Shown here: positions 7,971-15,210 of the stretch, one piece after another
Position numbering within the stretch: the first letter of the stretch is position 1
Layout: each line of letters begins with the position of its first letter
Origin: a virus
Strand: one strand, 5' to 3'
Virus record (IMG/VR): IMGVR_UViG_3300047408_000067
Span: 1 to 64,000 of that record
DNA: 64,000 nt
Program-made: the position numbers and the translations under genes
The notes under the pieces: generated by a model
What the model was told of the DNA's origin: nothing
Databases searched by the model: none
What the model saw: only the letters and a program-made list of their open reading frames with translations

Positions 7971-9171
7971 TTAGGCCAGTTTGACTCCGCCAACAATGTG
8001 CCAGTCCGCCGCGCCGCAACTGGCGCAATCGGCGGAGGTTACAAAGTTGCGAGCGGTGCAATGCTGGCACCGCGCCGTGGAGGTAAGAGCGCCGTTCGAT
8101 TGCGCCGCTTGCGTCGGCGGAGTCGGCGCTTTCGGCGCAACTGGCGCGGTTGCTGGCGCTTGCGTCGGCGCTGGCGCGGCGGAGGCACTTGCGGTGCCTC
8201 CATTGAATTGCGCGTAAGCGGCGGAGTCCGCGCCGATGAAACGGACACCAGCGGTGCCAATCGGCGCAAGTCGGAATCGTCCGTCAGGGTAAAGCGCCAC
8301 CGCGTAGCCTCCGCCCATTGAAACCGTCAGGCTATCGTTACCCTTGACCGCGCCCACCGCATGCGGACCGATGCACGCCAGCCAAACGGACGATATGACG
8401 GTTTGACCGCCGACGCGAAAACCGAGTTCTTGCAACCGCAAGCGAATCGCGGTGCTGAGCACCACATAGTCGGCGCGATTTGCGACACCAGCGCCACCGC
8501 TCGCAAGCGCCACTAGGCCAGCGTATCGCGTGCCCGCCAGTTTTTGAGCGACACAAGAGGCATCGTCGGCGGAGCCGCGCCAAACCGCGATTGTGGCGTT
8601 AGCACGCGCCAGCAAATCGGAGTCAACCGCCAGCGCCGATGCGACAGTGGCGTTACGTTCGCTTGCAACCGCGCCGATTGGCCTACGTCCGTTGAGCACT
8701 GGCGCTTGCACTGGCGCTGGCGCGTCCTCCACTGTCGGCGCTGGCGCGTAGTGGCGCTCAATTGCTGCGAGCATGTCCGCGATTACTGGCGCTGGCATGT
8801 CCAGCGACTCCACCGCAGCAATACGCGCCGTTTTCTCAATGTCCAGCGCCGATTGTGCCTCCGCCAGCGCCAGCGTACCCAACGCGGTTTCACGCGCCGC
8901 GTGCAACGTTGCGGTGGCGGGATTGTCGGCGCTGAGCACCGCTAGCGCGGTGTCGATTTGCGCCAGTGCTGCGATTGCGTCGCGGACCGCTGGCGCAATT
9001 TCAACCGCTGGCGCTTGCGGCTCCACCGCTGGCGCGGTGTCAGTTGCTGGTGTCTCTTGCATTGCTGGTGTGGTGTCCTCTTGCGCCAGTGGCGCGGTTG
9101 TCGCGGTTGTGTCGATCGGCGCGGCGCTGGTGTCCGCTGGTGTGGTGGCGCTGGTGCTCTTGTGAGCCATT
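7971..9171 (-). CDS. Ala/Pro/Thr-rich protein with C-terminal zinc ribbon
   Basis: About 400 residues from the ATG at 9171 (MAHKSTSATTPADTSAAPID). Three parts: an Ala/Thr/Pro-rich N-terminus to about residue 75; a helical and mixed central region with the folded-looking LTVSMGGGYAVALYPDGRF; an AP-repeat linker (APAPTQAPATAPVAPKAPT) and a C-terminal zinc ribbon CQHC ... CASCGAADWHIVGG. Codon choice is dominated by the GCGCCA word of the island. Upstream extension to 9218 is possible but lacks support. No family recognised; transfer from another replicon is plausible. Confidence 0.6.
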
Positions 9172-9429
9172 AGGGTTTCATCCGCGCCGCGTGATATAGG
9201 TGTGCGGCGCAAAAACAAGATAACCGCATCTCAGAATGGCGGAGGCATTATTGGCGCTTGCGCATTGTGCTAATGGCGGAGGTTAGCACCATATGTTGTA
9301 TGCCTTCCGCCTGGACAGCGCCACCGCGTTATCAAATGCAAGCGCCGCCGAGATGCAAGCGCCAGCATTGTTTGTAAAACGGCGTTAGTCGAATCACAAC
9401 CGAATCTCAATGTCAAGTCGGCAGCGTTA
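9172..9429. other. Intergenic DNA upstream of the island gene
   Basis: About 260 bases of TGGCGC-style sequence with no convincing gene or promoter. It separates the island genes from the repeat region. Confidence 0.4.
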
Positions 9430-9444
9430 GCATATGCTTACTCA

Positions 9445-9628
9445 ATCAAGCGATTGATATTTACACCGTTGTAACGCAAGCGTTGTATGTCTGTTACTCG
9501 ATCAAGCGATTGATTGGCACTGCTAGCACACCACACCAGCTAAGCGCAAGTAAAGCGCCGCCGCCGACCGATATGTTGTATGCAAAATAGAATATATTCT
9601 GTAAGCGCCGCTCGATCAATCGCTTGAT
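9445..9628. repeat. Three 14-bp near-palindromic iterons
   Basis: ATCAAGCGATTGAT occurs at 9445-9458 and 9501-9514, and its complement at 9615-9628. Each is preceded by CTC(A/G)-like sequence. Near-palindromic spaced copies look like protein-binding sites of an origin or partition system. Confidence 0.65.
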
Positions 9629-9721
9629 TGATTGCCTGCGCCAGCGAGTTTTCAGTCTTTTCCGAAAGATCGGAAACGTCGTAACCCGCGGAAAGCGCAA
9701 GAATGCCGGAAGTGTCGGAAG

Positions 9722-9798
9722 TTTCGGAAATTTCCGAAATTTCGGACGTTTCGCAAGCGTCGGACATTTCGGAAATTTCCGAAATTTCGGACGTTTCG
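9722..9798. repeat. Two identical 32-bp repeats with internal palindrome
   Basis: Positions 9722-9753 and 9767-9798 are identical over 32 bp, with a 45-bp period. Each contains the palindrome TTTCGGAAATTTCCGAAA and the extension TTTCGGACG. Partial copies (GGAAGTTTCGG, ACGTTTCGGAAACGG) flank them. Centromere-like or origin iteron structure. Confidence 0.75.
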
Positions 9799-9890
9799 GA
9801 AACGGAAAAAACCCTCCCCAGAAACTACCGTCTTTCTGGGGTTTCGGGCCAGAATTACAGAAACTACCGTCCCTCTGGGACTCGCGGCCA

Positions 9891-9948
9891 GATCGCGATC
9901 TGTGGATCGGGATCAGTAGGAGAGAGGTCAGGGATCGGGATCGCGATC
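9891..9948. promoter_or_regulatory. GATC cluster (7 in 58 bp)
   Basis: GATC at 9891, 9897, 9905, 9911, 9933, 9939 and 9945, mostly as (G/C)GGATC or GCGATC. Such density resembles Dam-site clusters at bacterial and phage origins. Confidence 0.5.
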
Positions 9949-10258
9949 AATATGAAACTACCGTCCCTCCTGTCATTCTGGCCAGAACTGAAGGAATAAG
10001 TAGCAATATAAAGGGCGAAAGTACCGTCTTCTAGCAGATTCTGGCCAGATTTAGACGCTTATCATAGCTAGAGGGAGAGACTCGCACACCCAACCACTAT
10101 ATAGACTAGAATTTTCAGGTTGATTTGACTAAGAACATTGCTACTTCACTGCATGCTACTAACCATAACACTGAGGGACTAGGTAGGGACCGACCTCTTT
10201 CGCGACGACTTACAGATCAGATGCCGCCCGCGGAACGCGACCTTTACATGGTCGGATA

Positions 10259-10294
10259 TCTAGACGTGGGGTCTAGACGGGGGGTATCTAGACG
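10259..10294. repeat. Three TCTAGACG repeats followed by G-runs
   Basis: TCTAGACG at 10259, 10272 and 10287, each followed by G(T)GGGG. A related GGTATCTAG lies at 10411-10425. Confidence 0.5.
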
Positions 10295-10516
10295 GGGTAT
10301 GGTCTCAAATCTAATGCAATTACTTCAGGGGCAATGTGCAAGAAACCTATGGCGAGACGCGTTAGTCTTGAATGCCACAGAGGGTTGATTGCAATATCCA
10401 GCAGGGGGGTATCTAGTGTGGTTTCCAGTTTCCTTCCTACCAAGCGACCTATTTGTACTGTGGGTAGTAGGCCTGAGAGTACCATCTTTCTAGGAAGTCT
10501 GGCCAGATTTTGGCGT

Positions 10517-10807
10517 TTACTGAGTAGTAGCTTCCGCCCGCACAACAGCGTTTGCGTCCACAAGGGTTAGGTTCTTGACCCTACATGTAATCCACACCTT
10601 GGCGATGTGTAGTTCCCGCATGCGGATCAGGTATTGCCCACACTTGAAAACATACCAGAGGCCCTCCTCTTCAAATATCTGATAGCCGTAGTAGGCTATT
10701 GTCCCCTGCGCTTCGTTGTAGAAACCCGCCAGGACCGCTTGCCTGTAGATTTCCAGACGCGTGGCCTCATTACGTAGCGCCTCAGTTGTACTGATAATGC
10801 CAGCCAT
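10517..10807 (-). CDS. Hypothetical protein, 96 aa
   Basis: Starts MAGIISTTEALRNEATRLEI at ATG 10807 with GAGGG four bases upstream; an upstream in-frame ATG at 10822 lies only 2 bases from the -10 box. An N-terminal helix is followed by an alternating segment (GTIAYYGYQIFEEEGLWYVF) that looks beta-rich. First gene right of the repeat region. No family recognised. Confidence 0.6.
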   Translation of the reverse strand: MAGIISTTEALRNEATRLEIYRQAVLAGFYNEAQGTIAYYGYQIFEEEGLWYVFKCGQYLIRMRELHIAKVWITCRVKNLTLVDANAVVRAEATTQ

Positions 10808-10824
10808 AGTGCCCTCGTGCATGA

Positions 10825-10830
10825 ATTATA
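10825..10830 (-). promoter_or_regulatory. Extended -10 promoter
   Basis: Minus strand TGGTATAAT, an extended -10 box without a good -35; serves the 10517-10807 gene. Confidence 0.5.
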
Positions 10831-10851
10831 CCATTTTCCCCATATCTACTT

Positions 10852-11268
10852 TTAGTTCCTCAGATCACCGCAATCTTGCCCACACATGCAGTTGGTCGCG
10901 CGGTAGGGGTAAAAGAGGCCAGGCATTCCAGGCTCTGATTTCTTGTCAAACTTCTCGGAATTGCACCCGTCGCAAATCATAAGCAATCCAGCCTTGATTT
11001 CCTCAGGGTCACCACACATTCCCGCCTTGCACAACGGGCAAGGAATAAGTCCCAGTGGTGGACTGTGGCACTCACATTCACAAATCTGTGGCTGAGCACT
11101 GTGGTCGCAGCAGGTGTTGGCTTCTGGGGGAGCTTGGCACTCCCCACAGTTGTACGCCCGAAAACCGACGTGGCAATCGCTGCAATACCACTTGAACTTC
11201 CCACAGGTGGGGCACGCGAGCCGCGTAAGGCTCCCGTCGTAGTGGCACGCGGTGCAGAAGTTATCCAT
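10852..11268 (-). CDS. Multi-zinc-finger protein, more than 20 Cys
   Basis: 138 residues from MDNFCTACHYDGSL at 11268. At least seven CxxC-type pairs (CTAC, CPTC, CSDC, CGEC, CECEC, CPLC, CDGC, CMCGQDC) spread along the whole chain suggest several zinc ribbons and little else. It probably binds nucleic acid or a host protein through zinc-stabilised loops; exact role unknown. An AAGGG ribosome site precedes the start, which overlaps the previous gene by 8 bases. Confidence 0.65.
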   Translation of the reverse strand: MDNFCTACHYDGSLTRLACPTCGKFKWYCSDCHVGFRAYNCGECQAPPEANTCCDHSAQPQICECECHSPPLGLIPCPLCKAGMCGDPEEIKAGLLMICDGCNSEKFDKKSEPGMPGLFYPYRATNCMCGQDCGDLRN

Positions 11269-11461
11269 CGATGTGTACCCTTCCTTCATTCAGCCAGGTG
11301 ACGCGGGCAGCGTTGATTGCAGGCCCCTTCACATCAGTATACAACACGAAGTAGTTGTACTTCCAGCCCTTGTTGACCATTTGAGTAAGGGCGCTCTTGC
11401 GCGCCGCCTCACTCTTGTACACCCGCCAGAGGCTGGTTTTGCTCTTTATCAGTGTTGCCAT
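11261..11461 (-). CDS. Hypothetical basic protein, 66 aa
   Basis: MATLIKSKTSLWRVYKSEAA. Start chosen at 11461 because AGGAGTGAGAACA lies directly upstream. Basic, with a likely small alpha/beta fold (YNYFVLYTDVKGPAINAARV). No family recognised. Confidence 0.6.
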   Translation of the reverse strand: MATLIKSKTSLWRVYKSEAARKSALTQMVNKGWKYNYFVLYTDVKGPAINAARVTWLNEGRVHIDG

Positions 11462-11472
11462 TGTTCTCACTC

Positions 11473-11643
11473 CTAACCGTTGAAAGGGCGATTGTTATCG
11501 CCCTGTGCTGGAATTACGTTCAACATCCACGGGTTTTCTGCCACGACGCGCTTGCATCGGCGGCAGCTCGGTGCCTCACGGCACGCTTCATTGCTGCAAC
11601 CCTTTGCGGAGCAGCACGCGTCGTTGTAATCTTGCCACTGCAT
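11473..11643 (-). CDS. Cys-rich protein, 56 aa
   Basis: MQWQDYNDACCSAKGCSNEA followed by CREAPSCRRCK: seven Cys in 25 residues, probably a compact metal- or disulfide-stabilised knot. GAGTGAGAAAC ribosome site just upstream. Function unknown. Confidence 0.6.
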   Translation of the reverse strand: MQWQDYNDACCSAKGCSNEACREAPSCRRCKRVVAENPWMLNVIPAQGDNNRPFNG

Positions 11644-11672
11644 GTTTCTCACTCCAGCCCGTAGACGGGGGG

Positions 11673-12119
11673 CTACTCCCCCCGTGCTTGCGGTCCTGTC
11701 TGCCCGCCCAAGTGCGGGAAACGCTTTGTTGTCGGTGCGGGGCTGCTTGGACCCTTTGGCATCACCCGCCGTTCTCCCGTCCACGGCCCCTTGGGCATTG
11801 ACGCACCCTGGTAGTCCCGCGTGGGCTTGGGCATCGGTTTCTGGCCCTTGCCGCTTGGACGGTTGGCCCTGTCGGCCGCCACTTGCTCGGGCGTGGGGTC
11901 ATACGGCTTGCTCAGCTCAGCCTGCCGCTTCTTGCTCATGGCCCGCAGCATGTTTACGAACTCTTCGTATTCCTCGGCCTCGACGTAGCCTTGGGCTTCC
12001 ATTCGGTCGACCCATGCCAGATAGCGGCCAGGGTCACTGGTTACAAATTCTGCTTTGGGGGCAGAGAACGGGCTGTCTCCCCTGCCCATACGAAACATGA
12101 AACCGTGGTACTCAGGCAT
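11673..12119 (-). CDS. Hypothetical protein, 148 aa, disordered C-terminus
   Basis: The N-terminal half (GFMFRMGRGDSPFSAPKAEF then a helical MEAQGYVEAEEYEEFVNMLR) looks folded; the second half is Pro/Gly/Lys-rich (PKPTRDYQGASMPKGPWTGE). It is led by the promoter at 12193-12222, an ATACGC/GCGTAT leader hairpin and AAGG. A G/C hairpin overlaps its 3' end without a T-run. Confidence 0.55.
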   Translation of the reverse strand: MPEYHGFMFRMGRGDSPFSAPKAEFVTSDPGRYLAWVDRMEAQGYVEAEEYEEFVNMLRAMSKKRQAELSKPYDPTPEQVAADRANRPSGKGQKPMPKPTRDYQGASMPKGPWTGERRVMPKGPSSPAPTTKRFPHLGGQTGPQARGE

Positions 12120-12192
12120 TAGACCTTACCATTTCTATACGCAGGCCCACTGCGCCCATGCCGCGTATGAAAACCTTTTTTGGGCACACTAC

Positions 12193-12222
12193 ATTTTGCC
12201 CCATGGAAGCTTCTTGCTGCAA
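12193..12222 (-). promoter_or_regulatory. Promoter of the 12119-10852 unit
   Basis: Minus strand TTGCAG, 18 bp, CAAAAT, preceded by GGGA. Leader hairpin ATACGC...GCGTAT follows. Confidence 0.65.
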
Positions 12223-12249
12223 TCCCTTGCTGAACCTGTGCCGAGTGTA

Positions 12250-12273
12250 GAAAGGGGGGCCTTTCGACCCCCC
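12250..12273 (-). terminator. Probable terminator
   Basis: Minus strand GGGGGG, 8-base loop, CCCCCC, then TTTC; just downstream of the 12284-12436 gene. The T-run is short. Confidence 0.55.
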
Positions 12274-12283
12274 AGACCAGGGG

Positions 12284-12436
12284 CTACTTCGCCTCCAGCG
12301 CCTGCTCAATTGCATTGAGCGCATTGAAAGCAAACATCATACCGACCTGCTTTTGGTTCGCAAGGAACCATGCACGCATCGTATACAGCTCCAACCTTGG
12401 GCGCAGTTTCAGCGCTTCCACTTCCACGTTGTACAT
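12284..12436 (-). CDS. Hypothetical protein, 50 aa
   Basis: MYNVEVEALKLRPRLELYTM then an Ala/Phe/Asn-rich helix ending IEQALEAK. Start at 12436 chosen for AGGAGTGGTTC. Flanked by its own promoter (12502-12531) and terminator, so a monocistronic unit. Confidence 0.55.
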   Translation of the reverse strand: MYNVEVEALKLRPRLELYTMRAWFLANQKQVGMMFAFNALNAIEQALEAK

Positions 12437-12501
12437 GAACCACTCCTGGCGCAGCGCCCCTTGGGGCCGCGTGAATATCCCACACCTGCCGCGCACGCCT
12501 A

Positions 12502-12531
12502 AGTATGCCACGTGGAAGCGTCTTTAGGCCA
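12502..12531 (-). promoter_or_regulatory. Promoter of the 12284-12436 gene
   Basis: Minus strand TGGCCT, 18 bp, CATACT; overlaps the 3' end of the next upstream gene. Confidence 0.6.
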
Positions 12532-12709
12532 TCTTGGGAGTGGCACGCTCCAATATCTGCAGAGCAATGTCTGCACCTGTGATTACGGTGGCTTCTACTG
12601 ATTCCAGTTTTACTTGCCTATCACCGAGTGCGGCCAAGAACAGCTTGGCAATCTCAATGTCCGCACTGCGGAACGCAGTGGCTGGTCCCACATGAATTTC
12701 AAGTTTCAT
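12524..12709 (-). CDS. Hypothetical protein, 61 aa
   Basis: MKLEIHVGPATAFRSADIEI. Short alpha/beta protein; AAAGGAGTGAGAA precedes the ATG. A leader hairpin GATAGGGTC/GACCCTATC sits just upstream of the ribosome site. No family recognised. Confidence 0.55.
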   Translation of the reverse strand: MKLEIHVGPATAFRSADIEIAKLFLAALGDRQVKLESVEATVITGADIALQILERATPKMA

Positions 12710-12750
12710 TTCTCACTCCTTTATGATAGGGTCATGGACGACCCTATCGC

Positions 12751-12777
12751 GCCAGATTTTACGAGTTGGTCTTATCG
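12751..12777. promoter_or_regulatory. Inverted repeat TTTTACGA ... TCGTAAAA
   Basis: An 8-bp perfect inverted repeat with a 10-base centre upstream of the 12524-12709 gene, next to CCAGATTTTACG. Possible operator. Confidence 0.35.
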
Positions 12778-12839
12778 TAAAATAGAACCAACAATGTCCC
12801 AGCCAATGCGAACAGGACAAATACGGTGTGTGGTTCCAT
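12759..12839 (-). CDS. 26-residue membrane peptide
   Basis: MEPHTVFVLFALAGTLLVLF then YDKTNS. One membrane span with a short polar tail. Its ATG follows the stop of the 12840 gene directly (TAG ATG), so it is co-translated. Function unknown. Confidence 0.5.
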   Translation of the reverse strand: MEPHTVFVLFALAGTLLVLFYDKTNS

Positions 12840-13340
12840 CTATGTGCCGTAGTATGTGATGTGGACGGCCGTGACGTAGGCCCCAAGCGTGCGGTCCCAC
12901 GCTTCCATGTAGATGTTGCCGTCATTGGAACTAATACCGATGGTGGCCTGAGTGCAACCATGAGATTGGGCCACTAAGAGCGCACCGTAAATCCAGCCCG
13001 CACCCACGCGATAGCCGTCGTACTCAAGCACGCTAGCTGGTGGGTCGTCGTCTTGGAACTGGCTTGGCACGAAGTTCTTCATCTGGATGTAGTTGTCCAG
13101 AATCAACTGTGCCACTTCTGCGATTGGGCCGTGTGCCCCATCACCATCGTCCACGAGCACGTCGCTGTCAGCCACATCTGCGTCGATGAACTTGGCCGTT
13201 ACTTCAGGCGTGCCGTTGGGGTAGACGTACAAGAAGCACGATTGCCCGTGCCTCTCTACACCTTGGGCATTGACCACGTTTCCCATCATGGCCCACAGTT
13301 CTTTCGTGGTGTTGCCCTTGAATTCTTCTACCTTACGCAA
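12840..13340 (-). CDS. Hypothetical protein, 166 aa
   Basis: TTG start at 13340 with GGAGTTGGGTC upstream; overlaps the previous gene by 8 bases. Helical N-terminus (KGNTTKELWAMMGNVVNAQG), an acidic centre (DADVADSDVLVDDGDG) and a beta-rich C-terminus (GISSNDGNIYMEAWDRTLGA). No family recognised. Confidence 0.6.
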   Translation of the reverse strand: MRKVEEFKGNTTKELWAMMGNVVNAQGVERHGQSCFLYVYPNGTPEVTAKFIDADVADSDVLVDDGDGAHGPIAEVAQLILDNYIQMKNFVPSQFQDDDPPASVLEYDGYRVGAGWIYGALLVAQSHGCTQATIGISSNDGNIYMEAWDRTLGAYVTAVHITYYGT

Positions 13341-13653
13341 GACCCAACTCCTTTAGCTTTTCTTGCAGATGTTTGAGTGCCACTGCGCGCTCTGGCTGAG
13401 CACCCAGGTATTTCAGCCAGTACTCAATTTCACTGCGCATGGTCTTATCATTACTGAACCATGTGGTGGCACCCAACTCCTGCGACAATGCCACCCACGC
13501 TGGTGACATGGGCTTTCCGTCCACCGTGAGTTTGGGGCCGTTCTGGTCGCAATCACGTGGGCACTGCCCATCAGGGCAGGTGCTCCCACACGTGAAGCAC
13601 CGACCCTGCACATTGTCACCCAGATTTGGGTAACGCTGGTTACGAACTACCAT
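13333..13653 (-). CDS. Zinc-binding protein, 106 aa
   Basis: N-terminal Cys cluster GRCFTCGSTCPDGQCPRDCD (six Cys) followed by a helical C-terminus (KTMRSEIEYWLKYLGAQPER, KHLQEKLKELGLA). AGGAGCAAGTAC ribosome site. Likely nucleic-acid or protein binding through the knuckle; unknown role. Confidence 0.6.
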   Translation of the reverse strand: MVVRNQRYPNLGDNVQGRCFTCGSTCPDGQCPRDCDQNGPKLTVDGKPMSPAWVALSQELGATTWFSNDKTMRSEIEYWLKYLGAQPERAVALKHLQEKLKELGLA

Positions 13654-13663
13654 GTACTTGCTC

Positions 13664-13897
13664 CTAGTACCCGATGCTTGCGAAGGTGATGGTGTTGACC
13701 GTTTCCCACAACTGCTGGATGTTGGTTATTTCCAGCCCTTGCAGGTAGTCACCTTCATACGCCTGAGTGATGAGTGCCACCGCGCAATTGAGGCAGAACG
13801 CATTCTCCCCTCCAGGGACCAACACGTACTGGCTGCCCTCACCCAACGGGGTGCTATCCAACGGGCACTCGGTTGGAACAAACGTTTCTGTTTCCAT
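13664..13897 (-). CDS. Hypothetical protein, 77 aa
   Basis: METETFVPTECPLDSTPLGE; contains CPLD ... CLNCAVALI, a possible single zinc site. AAGGAGTGAGACA upstream fixes the start at 13897. No family recognised. Confidence 0.55.
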   Translation of the reverse strand: METETFVPTECPLDSTPLGEGSQYVLVPGGENAFCLNCAVALITQAYEGDYLQGLEITNIQQLWETVNTITFASIGY

Positions 13898-13901
13898 TGT
13901 C

Positions 13902-14228
13902 TCACTCCTTGCCGTCACATATGTGACAGTACCCTGGGCCATCACAGTCGGGCCGCAGGAAATCTAACATGACCTGGGCAAAATTCCAGGCCTCCAGCCA
14001 GAGCAGATAGGCCACCCACCACTGAAGCTGCGCTTGCAGCTCCAGGTCGGGGCCAGTCTCATCGTACTCGGCTACCACTTCGCGGCCGTTGCGGCGCGAG
14101 AGTTTAGCCATTCTACGCTTTTCCCAACGATAGGGCGTGTTGGCTGGACGCCAACCCTGCGTTCCATCGAAATGGGTAATCTCCTTGTAGTGGAGATTTA
14201 CACTAAACTCAAGCGCCAAACGCACCAT
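13902..14228 (-). CDS. Hypothetical protein with C-terminal Cys/His site
   Basis: 108 residues from MVRLALEFSVNLHYKEITHF (AGGAGTGTGAGT upstream). Trp-rich helix WWVAYLLWLEAWNFAQVMLD and a final DCDGPGYCHICDGKE. First gene after the promoter at 14285-14314; its leader holds the hairpin AGCGGCC/GGCCGCT. Confidence 0.6.
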   Translation of the reverse strand: MVRLALEFSVNLHYKEITHFDGTQGWRPANTPYRWEKRRMAKLSRRNGREVVAEYDETGPDLELQAQLQWWVAYLLWLEAWNFAQVMLDFLRPDCDGPGYCHICDGKE

Positions 14229-14284
14229 ACTCACACTCCTATGCCCGCAGGCTTTCATAGCGGCCACCTGGGGCCGCTAGGCAC

Positions 14285-14314
14285 ATTATGCGGCCTAGAA
14301 TATCTTGCGTGCAA
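14285..14314 (-). promoter_or_regulatory. Promoter of the 14228-12524 operon
   Basis: Minus strand TTGCAC, 18 bp, CATAAT, preceded by GGGA: one of the best matches to the family. Confidence 0.75.
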
Positions 14315-14325
14315 TCCCGCGGTGA

Positions 14326-14706
14326 CTAACTGCGAGGCCCGATTATGGTTTTCTCGGTGCATGGACCACAACGCCAGTCGCCCATCCAGTACACCCACCC
14401 GTTCTTGTAGTTGCCCTGATACCACCAGTAGCAGTCTTCCTCATACTCCCGTTGGGGTTCTACATTGAATGGGACAAATCTGTGGTTGATGCCATCACAT
14501 ACCACTGATGGCTGCCCATTCTGCCATTCGAACACCATAGGCCCAGGACTGCAGAAGCTGTTGCACGCCAGGACTGGGAACCACTTGTTGTCGTTGTTGT
14601 AGACCACGGACGTATCCGTGGCCCCACACAAATCACACTGCGCGGTGTCTGGTTCGGCTACCGTGAAACTACCGATAGCCTGGTGTTCATCTCCCAGTAC
14701 CTGCAT
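14326..14706 (-). CDS. Zinc-ribbon protein, 126 aa
   Basis: CDLCGATDTSVVYNNDN is the first ribbon half; CNSFC and a C-terminal CGPC supply further Cys. Aromatic-rich middle (DCYWWYQGNYKNGWVYWMGD). Start overlaps the previous stop (TAATG). No family recognised. Confidence 0.6.
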   Translation of the reverse strand: MQVLGDEHQAIGSFTVAEPDTAQCDLCGATDTSVVYNNDNKWFPVLACNSFCSPGPMVFEWQNGQPSVVCDGINHRFVPFNVEPQREYEEDCYWWYQGNYKNGWVYWMGDWRCGPCTEKTIIGPRS

Positions 14707-14861
14707 TAGTCGGTGTTAGCCGCCTCGTATTCTGCATCGAGCAGCGCCTGGGTGACTTCCGGGTTCTTGCCCTGGGCGACCCAGACCTGGCGGACCTTGA
14801 GCCAAGCTTGCAGCTTGGGCGTGAGCGGTTCTTGGGGCGGGAGCGTTTTAGCAGTTGCCAT
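14706..14861 (-). CDS. Hypothetical protein, 51 aa
   Basis: MATAKTLPPQEPLTPKLQAW LKVRQVWVAQGK. First gene after the promoter at 14904-14933; the leader has a GCCG/CGGC hairpin and AAGGG. Stop overlaps the next ATG. Helical, unknown. Confidence 0.55.
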   Translation of the reverse strand: MATAKTLPPQEPLTPKLQAWLKVRQVWVAQGKNPEVTQALLDAEYEAANTD

Positions 14862-14903
14862 GAATGTAGCCCTTTCTTAGGCCGTACCTAGTGCGGCAAG
14901 CAC

Positions 14904-14933
14904 ATTATGCCACACGGAAGCCTCTTGGGGCAC
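14904..14933 (-). promoter_or_regulatory. Promoter of the 14861-14326 unit
   Basis: Minus strand GTGCCC, 18 bp, CATAAT. Confidence 0.6.
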
Positions 14934-14970
14934 TCACACCAGGATTAGAAATCCCGCCATTGATCCCGAC

Positions 14971-15162
14971 CTAAGTCTTATTTCTATATATCACAATCAC
15001 TAAAAGATGGCCAGATTTTAGCCAAGACACCTTGGCTGCGGGTACCCTTGCTAGTGTGCCCAAAACAGGCCTCCAGACACGTCGCCAGTGCTGCGCGTAG
15101 CAAGCAAGCACTACCAGTACCACCCCGCATATGGGATAAGCTGTGACGGCTTGGCGAGCCAT
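14971..15162 (-). CDS. Possible small membrane protein
   Basis: MARQAVTAYPICGVVLVVLA then CYAQHWRRVWRPV. One N-terminal membrane span followed by a basic tail, with 63 residues in all. No clear promoter or ribosome site, and a terminator lies just upstream, so it may be spurious; the 240-base stretch otherwise holds only the GGCCAGATTTT motif at 15009. Confidence 0.35.
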   Translation of the reverse strand: MARQAVTAYPICGVVLVVLACYAQHWRRVWRPVLGTLARVPAAKVSWLKSGHLLVIVIYRNKT

Positions 15163-15183
15163 AGGTTTCTTGACGTATGGAGG

Positions 15184-15210
15184 CAAAAAAGAAAGGACGT
15201 TAGTCCTTTC
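15184..15210 (-). terminator. Rho-independent terminator
   Basis: Minus strand palindrome GAAAGGACTAACGTCCTTTC followed by six T; overlaps the stop of the 15200 gene. Confidence 0.85.

Larger units (their letters stand above)
7330..9660. repeat. Island saturated with TGGCGC/GCGCCA
   Basis: By hand count the hexamer TGGCGC or its complement occurs about 36 times in 2.3 kb here, in coding and non-coding DNA and in several frames, and is rare elsewhere in the window. Words such as GGCGGA, CTTGCG and ACCGC are also frequent. The composition differs sharply from flanking DNA, which suggests separate ancestry or a sequence-level function. It contains the two minus-strand genes 7517-7915 and 7971-9171. 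Confidence 0.7.
9821..10516. repeat. Five copies of an ACTACCGTC ... GGCCAGA element
   Basis: A unit of about 35-40 bp starting (A/G)(A)GTACC or AACTACCGTC, a C/T-rich run, then the palindrome-like TCTGGCCAGA(A/T). Copies start near 9823, 9861, 9955, 10020 and 10479. No gene is supported in this 700-base stretch. Regularly spaced binding sites for a replication, partition or packaging protein are the simplest reading. Confidence 0.6.

Noticed and set aside
10125-10388. Plus-strand frame in the repeat region
   Set aside because: TTG start, no ribosome site, spans the TCTAGACG repeats.
11666-11685. ACGGGGGG/CCCCCCGT hairpin as terminator
   Set aside because: No T-run on either strand; it overlaps the end of a gene.
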